From: Epinephelus fuscoguttatus
Lineage: Eukaryota > Chordata > Actinopteri > Perciformes > Serranidae
NCBI RefSeq assembly: GCF_011397635.1
Contig: NC_064770.1
Coordinates: 3,987,826-4,051,825 of the forward strand
Length of the DNA: 64,000 bases
Direction of reading: 5' to 3'
Shown: positions 50,401 through 62,400 of the stretch, one piece after another
Position numbering within the stretch: position 1 is the stretch's first letter
Layout of the letters: each line of letters starts with the position of its first letter
Position numbers and translations under genes: made by a program
Notes under the pieces: model-generated
Database searches by the model: none
Told to the model about the DNA's origin: nothing
What the model saw: the letters and a program-made list of their open reading frames with translations, nothing else

Positions 50401-53400
50401 GAATCACATGCATATGGTCAGCACCATATTGTCATGTGTGCTCTATTATACAGTGTATCACTGCGTTCTTGAAATGTTGAAGAGCCACAGAATCATGTCT
50501 GTGTGTCCAGGTTGGTATAGTGAGTGTCGCGCTGTGCGCTCCCACGGTGGAGGGCTCCTACACCTCTCACTGGCGTCTGGCCCATGCTGGAGAGCAGTTT
50601 GGACCCAGGGTCTGGTGCAGCATTGTGGTCGATCCTCTGGCCCCAGCGCCCATGATGGCTGATGGGATCCTGGTGTCACCCTGTGTCACACCACAGGTAG
50701 AACAAATGAAACAGGAAACACATGGTGGAACTGAGACAGTGTCAGAAATGAATGTGTGATTAGATATATAAATACACACACAGAGACATACAGTGGACAT
50801 AGGTATGTACCGTATCTAACTGAAAGGTGTGACTTTGTCTGTAGGGTAAGAACCCAGTGGCAAAAGATGGAAAAGCCTGTGCAGCTTCCAGAGAGCAACC
50901 GTTAATGTCAGTGGACCAAGAAGAGTACTACATCCCATCTGTGGACCTGCTCACTGCACAGGTAATCTGCAGTCACTACACTGCTGTAGACTTTGCACTA
51001 AGGCTGTGTGACATACAGTACAGGCCAAAAGTTTGGACACACCTTCTCATTCAATGCGTTTTCTTTATTTTCATGACTATTTACATTGTAGATTCTCACT
51101 GAAGGCATCAAAACTATGAATGAACACATGTGGAGTTATGTACTTAACAAAAAAGGTGAAATAACTGAAAACATGTTTTATATTCTAGTTTCTTCAAAAT
51201 AGCCACCCTTTGCTCTGATTACTGCTTTGCACACTCTTGGCATTCTCTCCATGAGCTTCAAGAGGTAGTCACCTGAAATGGTTTCCACTTCACAGGTGTG
51301 CCTTATCAGGGTTAATTAGTGGAATTTCTTGCTTTATCAATGGGGTTGGGACCATCAGTTGTGTTGTGCAGAAGTCAGGTTAATACACAGCCGACAGCCT
51401 TATTGGACAACTGTTAAAATTCATATTATGGCAAGAACCAATCAGCTAACTAAAGAAAAACGAGTGGCCATCATTACTTTAAGAAATGAAGGTCAGTCAG
51501 TCCGGAAAATTGCAAAAACTTTAAATGTGTCCCCAAGTGGAGTCGCAAAAACCATCAAGCGCTACAACGAAACTGGCACTTTCTTCAAAATAGCCACCCT
51601 TTGCTCTGATTACTGCTTTGCACACTCTTGGCATTCTCTCCATGAGCTTCAAGAGGTAGTCACCTGAAATGGTTTTCCAGCAGTCTTGAAGGAGTTCCCA
51701 GAGGTGTTTAGCACTTGTTGGCCCCTTTGCCTTCAGTCTGCGGTCCAGCTCACCCCAAACCATCTCGATTGGGTTCAGGTCCGGTGACTGTGGAGGCCAG
51801 GTCATCTGCCGCAGCACTCCATCACTCTCCTTCTTGGTCAAATAGTCCTTACACAGCCTGGAGGTGTGTTTGGGGTCATTGTCCTGTTGAAAAATAAATG
51901 ATCGTCCAACTAAACGCAAACCGGATGGGATGGCATGTCGCTGCAGGATGCTGTGGTAGCCATGCTGGTTCAGTGTGCCTTCAATTTTGAATAAATCCCC
52001 AACAGTGTCACCAGCAAACACCCCACACCATCACACCTCCTCCTCCATGCTTCACAGTGGGAACCAGGCATGTGGAATCCATCCGTTCACCTTTTCTCGT
52101 CTCACAAAGACACGGCGGTTGGAACCAAAGATCTCAAATTTGGACTCATCAGACCAAAGCACAGATTTCCACTGGTCTAATGTCCATTCCTTGTGTTTCT
52201 TGGCCCAAACAAATCTCTTCTGCTTGTTGCCTCCTTAGCAGTGGTTTCCTAGCAGCTATTTGACCATGAAGGCCTGATTCGCAGTCTCCTCTTAACAGTT
52301 GTTCTAGAGATGGGTCTGCTGCTAGAACTCTGTGTGGCATTCATCTGGTCTCTGATCTGAGCTGCTGTTAACTTGCCATTTCTGAGGCTGGTGACTCGGA
52401 TGAACTTATCCTCAGAAGCAGCAGAAGGTGACTCTTGGTCTTCCTTTCCTGGGTCGGTCCTCATGTGTGCCAGTTTCGTTGTAGCGCTTGATGGTTTTTG
52501 CGACTCCACTTGGGGACACATTTAAAGTTTTTGCAATTTTCCGGACTGACTGACCTTCATTTCTTAAAGTAATGATGGCCACTCGTTTTTCTTTAGTTAG
52601 CTGATTGGTTCTTGCCATAATATGAATTTTAACAGTTGTCCAATAGGGCTGTCGGCTGTGTATTAACCTGACTTCTGCACAACACAACTGATGGTCCCAA
52701 CCCCATTGATAAAGCAAGAAATTCCACTAATTAACCCTGATAAGGCACACCTGTGAAGTGGAAACCATTTCAGGTGACTACCTCATGAAGCTCATGGAGA
52801 GAATGCCAAGAGTGTGCAAAGCAGTAATCAGAGCAAAGGGTGGCTATTTTGAAGAAACTAGAATATAAAACATGTTTTCAGTTATTTCACCTTTTTTTGT
52901 TAAGTACATAACTCCACATGTGTTCATTCATAGTTTTGATGCCTTCAGTGAGAATCTACAATGTAAATAGTCATGAAAATAAAGAAAACGCATTGAATGA
53001 GAAGGTGTGTCCAAACTTTTGGCCTGTACTGTATTCCTAAGTAACACAGGATAGGCAGGAAGAAATTTAATTTATCAATTAAGAGTGGGCTTGTCAAAAC
53101 AGTGAGGCCCCGACTGTGTAATGCTGACAGGATAGTATCTGTCAGGGTGAGAGAGATGAAGTCCATCGTGTGCTCCATTTAGTTGCTGAAGAAGTCCTCT
53201 GCAAAATGCCTAACACATAATCTAGAGATGCGCAGATACCACTTACTTAAAGTCAGTAAATTCAGACCTTGCATCTAACTCATTCTCATGACTGTGACAT
53301 CTCAAGAACACTTTGACGGTAGTTCTTCAAATTTGGCACAAACTCAACAATGAACTGATTAGATTTTGCTGGTCAAAAGTTCAGGTCACAATATCTTAAG

Positions 53401-56400
53401 AACACTTGGAGGATTTTTTTCAAATTTGGCACAAACTTTCACTTGCACTCATTGATTAACTGATTAGATTTCGATGGTCAAAGGTCAAGGTCACTTTGAC
53501 CTTGCATCCAACTGATTCTCATGAACGCAATATCTAGAACACCTTGAGGGATTTTTTTCAAATTTGACATAAACGTTAGACATAGACTGAACTATGAACT
53601 GATTACAATTTGGTGGTCACTAATCTTGGGTGTCCTCCTTGAAACTCTGCTGATTGTATAGATCCTCTGTGCTGCTGTGGGGCTAGATGAGTGTGAAGCA
53701 TCCATGTTTTCACAGACATGGATGCAACCCCTAAGTGCAACTTGACTGGTGCACGGAGGTATACAACCACAAGGCAGTAATTCAAGTTTACAGTGAGAAA
53801 ACATAATTGGATTTTGATTTAAGAATACAAAAAATATATATTTTTTGGCACATATAGTTAAATATGAGCACAAAATGACTGAGGATTTTATCTAAATGGA
53901 TTAAAAATAATTTTTTGTTTCATCTCAATTTTATATATGTAATAAAACATACTTTATAATAAAACTGTGCTTTAACACTTCTGGTTTTAAATAAAAGCTG
54001 ACCACTGCTATGACATTAAAATGTATTTATTGTGAAGCACATGCAGGAAGTGGCAAATTTAGTACCAGCAGTAAGCTTAATTGCAAATTAATGGAAACAT
54101 TTGAAGGTTTTTGTTTTTTTTTTCATATCAAAATCACTCTCTTTTTTCTTCAGTTTTCAGAGCCCAAGGTGCCGTCTACAAATGTCTTGTTCTTTCTATC
54201 GAATAGTCCAAAACCCAAAGACGTTCAGTTTTACAGTAAAGTAAAACAGAGACATAAATCTGGGAAAGTCACAAGAGAAAGATAAAATAAAAGTATGGAC
54301 AACATCCAAACAGTAGAGGCTGAAATCCTTGCTTTTCATCCCAAGTATAGGTCAAACCTACGAAGCACTCCCTCCTACATTTGCTATAATGCAGCTTGAA
54401 GGCATTTTAATTAGCTGTCTGTTGTTGATCTCTTAGGATCTTCTGTCTTTTGAGCTGTTGGACATCAACATCGTCCAAGAATTGGAGAGTGTCCCAAACA
54501 ACACTCCTGCTGGTAAGAACACTTGTTGTGGTTTTCAGTTGTTGGTGGTTGGTTGTGGACATTGAAAGCTTGTGTTCAAATGCTGATCGTGACACTGTTT
54601 TGCAACAGTGATGCAGATTTCTGATATTTTAGTGGGCTGAAAAATGGATAGTGGCCCAATAAAATGCTTCACTGATAAATACACAGTTGCTGCTGCTTTT
54701 TTTTTTTGGTAGCAGCTCCCACTGTACTGTAATTATAAATCAACAAGCTTGTATCAGTGTAATGTGTTGGTAACTGGAAGGACCTAACCGATAAACACAC
54801 CTAAGTTCAGTCTTTGACATCTTTTCTCCATCCAGACATGACCCCATGTATGTCCCCTCTGCCTCAAGATGTACACCTGCAGGACAAGAGCAGTCCCTCT
54901 TTGGGTCTCATCCAGGAAGAGACTGAAGTCATCAATAGCATCATGGGTAAAGGAGTTTTCTATTCAGATTTCATAAATGAAAGAAAATCCCAAATGGTGC
55001 AAGTGAACTGAGCAACAGTTGAGATGGTCTGAAGCCTCATTCATCAAAGTGTGCACAGCTCAAGTTCTAAATGTTTGTGTAGGAAATGTCCATATAAACA
55101 TGGAAGTCAGAATTTATTAAATATACACAAAGAGCAATGATTAATTTTACCTGCCTCATTCATCTCTTCAGGCACAAAAAGACTCATTTATGTACAGAAA
55201 GGTCCACAGAATGCCTTACATGGTCAGCACTTCCCTTTAAAAGCCTAGTATCCTTAATGTAGAGTCAACTGTTGTAGCAACTAAGAAAGAAAAAGATGAA
55301 AAGCATCACAGACAGTGAGAGAACACAAGGGATATACTGAGCCAACCTTTGTAGAGACCTTTACAAATTAAAATGAGAGATCATCTTGTGATGTGATTAC
55401 TCCAGCTGTGATACAACGATCCACAACTTAAAAATGAATGTGGGCCAGGGCCATAAAATGGGGGGGGGCAACAATCACCTTCCGTAATGCCTACCCAGAT
55501 ACTTGAAGCCCCTTGCTTAGACCTGATCCATCTTCGAACTCGACCCTTATCGTGATTTCAACTACACACCTGTAAAGTTTCATGACAGCATCTTGCATTG
55601 ACATTGACAATAATCTGTCCACAGACAGACAGACAGACAGACAGACATATAAACGCTCTCCTAAGTACTAAAAAACAGTTTCTGTGGTAGTGCCTGCTGC
55701 AATACATTTCACCGTGATGACAGAAAAACACACAGACTCACGAGGTAAAACACTATCAGCCATCGCAATGTTGTTGTATCCGGTAATGACAACGGAATGT
55801 AGCTGTCTTCTTTTTGCTGGTGTGGTACAATATACTTTTTCATAGTACAGTACATAGTGATACATTGATATTTATCTACTGTGATGAAATGCATAGCACA
55901 ATGATGAACTGCAGTGGTTTTAAGGTGGAGTGAGAAACATGAGAATAAAGGACATCTTCATAGTCAAGCACCAACATATTGGTCTACTATACAATCATTT
56001 TCCTGTCGTCAACTAGGGCGGGGTATCAGTACTTGATGCCCTTTAGGTATGACTGAAATAATCCAGTACCAAGTAGTATCGAAACGTCTCCAGTCAAACG
56101 ATACCTGCATTTGATCCTTTTTGGGTTGGGTTGCTGGTGAAGTTGAGCGTGGTGTATTTGACAGAGTTAGGAGTTTAGAGTTTCGAGAAGCCACCGAAAC
56201 ATTCATTTTAAAAAAAATATGAGCACCAAATTATAATTCATTCAAATTTACCAGAAAACAAGAGAGAAGAAAAAAGTGGTGGCTGCCTACCTCTGAAGTA
56301 GTCTTAAGCCCCATTTCCATCAAGCATTCTGGTATGGTTCAGTTCAATTCAGTACGCATTTTTTCTGTTTCCACTGTGAAAAGTTGTGGATAGTACCAAT

Positions 56401-59400
56401 AGAACCGTTCCTTACTGTCCCCATGTTTGGTCACCCTCAGTCACCCCCCTCACCCTACTGCAGTCCGTTGATTGGTCAATAGCAGACAGTCACTCTTGCT
56501 CAGGGCTGAGCTGTGGCTGGTTTTATGTGACCTCTGTTCATATCTTGACAAGTCTTACATATATTCGTAAACTGTATGAAATGAAAAGATATTTTGCTGC
56601 ATCTCGCAGCAGCTGTAGACTGAGAAAAAAATAAAAAAAACTTCATTCACTGGGCCCACTGCCAGCAACTCTAAAGATGGAACGTTTACTCGTAATGTTA
56701 TTCAATGCATGAGGTGAAGAAGTTAATCCATCAGTACACCTTAAATTTCAGTATGACAACTCTGACCATTCCATTAGTTTTTATTCTCTCTTTAGGATGA
56801 CGCACACTTTTAGTAATGAGTGGATCCTTTAGCATTTAAAAATATTTATTAATATCAACCAGATCATGTGAACTCCATATATTCTAATCCTCACTTTGAG
56901 AAAATAAGTGTTGTGGAGTGCAGTTCCTGTGGGCTACAGCAACACTAAACCCCTGAGCTTGCCTGAGAAGGACTAAATGCACAAACCCACTATTTTTAAA
57001 TATCCCATGGAGAGATACTCTCACTGCAGCCTGTTCTATATTGTTCTGAAAATGTCGGAGTGCAGCCTCGTTCTGTGGATGATAAATGAGGTGCAGACTT
57101 CAATCTTAGTCGTCAGTGATGAGGAAATACAGTGAATGCTGGATGGAGCAGTGAGTAACAACAGTCCCGCTTACATTTAAGAGGACTGTTTGTGGTGGAA
57201 ACGCTTAACGGACCTAGGGTCTAGGTACCCCGTCTTACTTTTGGCTCCAACAGTTCCATACCGAAAGTGATAGGTGGAAATGGGGCTATAAAATCAGAAT
57301 GTGTCCATTCCTCGGTTATGTATATTTCTTTAGTCCATGAGGGTCTGCCAATCAACCAAAACAGGTTTTAATAAGAATTAATCAAAGTTGTGAATATTGT
57401 ATTCAGAGAGTAAAGATTTTGTGTTGTCAGTATGCCGCAAACCGTAATCCTCTACTGACATAAAATGGATGTATGATTGATTAAATGAATGGTTTGTAAT
57501 TGATATGTTATTCCATAGCCTTATTGTTATAAAAATAGTATTCATACTGGTTTACATAAAGAATTTTGTGGTATTTCCTATCTTTGCTGAGCAAGAGTTA
57601 TGTGTGAAAGGAATTAACGACCTGTCCCGAATATACTCCAGTTCAGTTCAGTTCAGTGATTGTAAGCAAATAAAATCTTAGGTTATTAAGTTAAGTTTTA
57701 CAGTACACTACACACCACTCAAGTGACATTAAAGGTATTGAATGAAGTACTCTATTGGTATCGGTATCAGTAATCCGTATGGCTTTAAGGGTACTGGTAT
57801 TGGTACTGGTGATGTTATTTTTTAAGTGATACCCAGCTCTACTCAAGATGCAAATATGCTTTATCCTAATGTAAGAAATTAATGAAATCAATAACAATGA
57901 ATGATTCTGGCACATAACACTTCATTATTAAAGTGCAATGATTGTAATTGAATGTCGTTAACAGCTGCTCTGTATCTCTCATATGAAGCAACAGGCATTC
58001 AGTGGTGCAGACAAACAAGATGAAATAAAGGGAGAGCATTAAAGGAATCATTTCAGTGTGAAAGAAATAATTTCCGTGTTTTCCAAATAAAAGCTGGAAT
58101 GCACCTTTTCATAACTGACAATCTGTCAAATAGGATTCCATGGTTGACAGTAGAGATGGTTTGTGTGTTTGTATTTAGGAATCAGATTACCTGCGATTAT
58201 ACCCATGTACCACTAGGAACTGCTGGTCCTAATGGTCAGCAGCGGTTCTTATTCTACACATGACAAGGAACTGATAAATGAGCTCCCTGGTCTGTTTAGA
58301 AGACATAACATTGTCTACCTGTTACTGGTTCTCAGATGTCCCTCATGGGGCGGGATCTGGAGCAGAGGGGGGCGGAGTCCCGGCTCAGGAGGAAGGGGAG
58401 GATGACATCAGCGGGACTCAGTTTGTTTGTGAGACTGTGATTCGTTCAATGACTCTGGAGGAGGCACCGGACCACGCCCCTCTGAGAGGGTCCCGCCCAG
58501 GGACAGGTAAAGGTCAGTCAGCAGGGGTTAAGGCCAATTCAGACTTTCCTCATCAGCATGTCTGGGAGGGTCTGCTGTGGTCTGCGTGACAAAACTGTTG
58601 TGGTCTGTCCATGTCCGCGAGAGTCCACGCAGACCCCTATGTGGACACCTGTGTGCAGCTTAAAATTTGTTACAAGTCTGAAGTTGTCCTTTTAAAACAG
58701 TCCTTTGACCAGTAGAGTTCTGGATGTTTACAGTGTGGGTCTGCATGTTGTTTGCTCTTTTGCACGGGCATGAGGATGCTCGTGCACCCAGGGTGATGCA
58801 AGACACAATCCTGTGGTTTGACACTATGCCGCTGATCTACAAGTTAAGGTAATGTGTCAGCAGAGGCAGGAAGATGAAGACTACTAGCAAGTAAACATGG
58901 TTTTAAACAAAAAAGGTTTGAGGAGTTGAGGAGAAATTGGCTTTGTAAATATTGTATGAGGAAATGAATTTAACACATTTTTTAGGGATACGTTTTTGCT
59001 CTGTGGTCCATTAACAGTTGAGCAAGCTTGGTCCTGGCAGGACTTCAGTCAACTTTTCCCTTTTCTGTTATAATTAGCCAGTTATGCTATGTGCTGGGTT
59101 TCTTGATGTTGAAGAGAATTTGAAAATGGTTAAAGGACATAGCTGGTGGACCTGTAAAAGTGACACTCGACACATTGCGTTGGTGTCAAAATCTTCACAG
59201 ACAAATTACGTTGTTTACACATCTAAAGTTGGCTAATGTCAGCAAAACACTGGTTAACTAGCAAGCAAAGGTATAGCTACATTAAGAGGACTTAGGGGCC
59301 GTACACATGCTGCGTCTTTAACTGCCTGGAAAACACAAGGTTGGACCTGGGCACTACTTTGTGCCTGCTCTGTGCCAACTTTCAAGGGTGCAGAGGCAGG

Positions 59401-62400
59401 TTGTGTCTGAGGTTTAAGATTTTCAGCCTCCTTATTTCTGTGGTACTGTTAAAGACATTTGGAAAAGGACAGATGACATATTTTTAAGATAACATTATGA
59501 CATGCCTTAGTGACTGAAATATGCGGTACTATCATATAGCTGTCCACCTCTGTGAGAGATGATTGGACATTTGGCATGTCTTTAAAAGTTGCCTTTGGCT
59601 CTGTTGATCAATTAAATATTCTCCCAATGATGAAGGCTAATTGATGTTGTGATAATCAGTTGAAAAACACTGTGTGTGACATCTATATTCTATTTTTATA
59701 TTCAGCTCCAGCAGAGGTTTTATGCCTCCATGCCAGCGATAGCCATGGCCTAAGACATTATGTTTTTGGGTTGTCCATCTGTACGTCCATACCATTCTCT
59801 TCAAGGTGATATCTCAAGAACAGCATGAGAAAATGTCTTCAATGTGGCACAGACATCCACTTTGATTCAAGGATGGACTGATCAGAATTTGGTGGCCAAA
59901 TGTGAAAGGTCAAGGTCACTGTGACCTTGTCAGTCACATTCTTGTTAACGCAGTATCACAAAAACACCTTGAGAGAATTTCTTGAAATTTGGCACGTATG
60001 TCTGGCTGGACTTAACGATGAACTTAACTTGTTTTTGATGGTCAGAGGTTAAGGTCAGTGTGATGTCACAAAACATATTTTGGCCATAACTCAAGATCAA
60101 CATCCATGTTTTTGCAGCCTGATATGTTTGCGGAGGTAACTGCGAGGCAATAATTATATTTTCACTCTGCCTGCTGCTGCATGTGAAAGATAAAAGTATT
60201 ACAGAACAGTATCAAACAGTGGATCTCCTGTTTGCCCCCAGTAGTGCGTCCGGCTGCTCAGGGTGGCTCCTCCTCCTCCTGTGTGAAGAGTAAAACAGTG
60301 ACAACAGAAGAAAGCCCAGACAGCAGCCCCAGCACCTCTGAAAAATCCTTGAAACCACCAGCCATGCTGAAAGCTTCTCTCCTTCCCCCGTTGAAAGTCT
60401 CCCTGCCTGCTCCGCTTTCTGTGGCCCTGACCTCAGGACCCGGCCCCAGCTCTGCACCGACCCCTCTCCTTGCTCCGCCCAGGTCCTCCACGGTGCAGGA
60501 GCACACAACCAAAGGTGTGTGGTAATATGTTAATACAACATTGTCAACATTGTCAGCAACCAATAGTTGTGCTCTTTCCAGCACCAAACAGGAAGCAGCA
60601 AACTAGGTAGGCTGTAAACATGGAGGGGACTCCAGGGGACGCTGCAAAAACTTGAACAAGTCTTAGTAGTGTTTAGGGGGCGTTATCTTTTGTCTTCAGT
60701 TCATTTGAAGTAATGATAACTAAATCAGTAAAAGGGGAAATGTTTTTACAGCACTAAAGAAGTGAAAAAACGTTGACTTGTATTTTGCCCTCATCTTATT
60801 TTAAGCTAATCAGCCTTGTTAACAGGTGCATTTAAGGTTATATCAGATTTGGTCTTTTGTTAAGGATGCATATCAGTTTTAATCAGTTTTTTGTAATTTG
60901 TCTGCCGACAGTAATCCTGGAACTTTCTTATTCTGATTGCATCACAAAAGACAGACAACTGAAAGTTATGTTAGCCATTACATCCACAGCAATTGATAAT
61001 GTTAGCTTACCTTTTTATCAATGTCAGAGTGCTGCCTGCATGCTTTCAGATGCTTTGTTGCTGCTCCTTGTGCAATTCTCAGTGGATTGTAAATTAATTT
61101 AGTCCATAAATCTTTTTCTTTCAAAAAAGTCAGATGTATTGACTGTATAAAATAATCGACATAGCCACCAATGGATGAAGCCGTATGTTTGGCATTTCAA
61201 CTGTCGCCGTGTTGGATTTTTTGATCCAGAAGTGCTTTTGATGACAGGGTGGAGCTATAGAGGAGCGAGGGGTGGATCTGACCCATGGACTGTAGTGACA
61301 CTTTGCAGAAAGCCTGTCACTCCAAGTGGCCATGTCCATAAATATGCATAATTTTAAGCCTTAATTAAATGTAAATGGGTGAGTTGTATAAAAATTCAGC
61401 CCCTGTATTGTTGTCATGAATGTTGAAATTATTTTACAACAATTTTTTCTAATAATAATTTTTTTTAAATTAATAATTAATTTATTTTTTTTATATATAT
61501 ATTTTTTTGTACCAGGCTGTAAACATGTTAATTTCTGCTGTAAAGCTGAGCATTTTATCATGGTCCATGTGGATTGACTCACTCTTGGAGCCAGTTTCAG
61601 GTGGCCATTCAAGGAACTGCAATTTTTGGCACTTCCGCGTTGGCTTCATTTTTCAGCCCAGGAGGTTGCTGTTTGTCACATAGCATTACTGACAGAGACA
61701 GAACATTACTGAATGTGAGATGCTTCTTATAACATCAGTGCAACAGTTCAAGCAGCCAAATCAACTTTTGAACAAGAGATATTTTGGGAGATAAAACACG
61801 ACGTACCTGCCTGAAGGAGCATCAAACTCCGCTAACTTCTTGCTTTAGCAACATTAGCTGTTCTGTTTCAACAATGTTCAGCTGAAAAACTGTGCATGCA
61901 GGCTGAAATTCAACTGTGCTGTTCTGTCAGGAGAAACAGTGACTTAACCCATCGGTGAGGAAGAAATGATAATGTTACATGTAATTTGTTAAGCCATGAG
62001 TAGAGGAAAAACATCTGCTAGGCACTAGGCTAATTTATGCAATGTAAACATGCTGAGCTAATTATGAGTGATAAGCAAAAATCAATTGTTTTGTCCATAA
62101 AGCTTGACAGTAATTACTGAGCTGAATGGGATACTGTTGTTGGATGATCTTGTTGTTGTGTTTTATGGCTGTTTGGAGAAGTTTTCCTGTAGGGCTTTAA
62201 GCCAGAAATTCCTGAAGTTTTATGAAAAAGAGGATGGTTTGGTTTAAAATGAAAAAATTTCTTCCAGAAATGTCTCTCTGACAGAAAGCCCTGAAGGTTA
62301 ACTTCTCCCATTTGCTGTTTTATTCGTGTTAGTGGAAGCAGTTTAAAGTGAACTTTACCGTAGTTCTTAATTATGTGTTGTTTTCATCTTTTATGGCCAA

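Larger units (their letters stand above)
51016..53031 (-). mobile_element. DD38E Tc1-type transposon rebuilt with 564-bp inverted ends
   Basis: TA duplications at 51014-51015 and 53032-53033; termini CAGTACAGGCCAAAAGTTTG and complement. The - strand carries a normal order (5' end at 53031, transposase N-terminus, then C-terminus near 51600). The opposite end, however, is not the normal 3' end: 51016-51579 is an inverted copy of 52467-53031, including the start codon and helix-turn-helix of the transposase. At 51580 it jumps to the inner part of the true 3' terminal region (also present at 51190-51285). The Asp-Glu spacing of 38 residues fits the DD38E (Intruder) group of Tc1-like elements. 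It lies in nbr1 intron 13. Confidence 0.92.

Noticed and set aside
54010..54285. 91-codon open frame in nbr1 intron 13
   Set aside because: AT-rich, no homology recognised, no conserved motif; consistent with chance.
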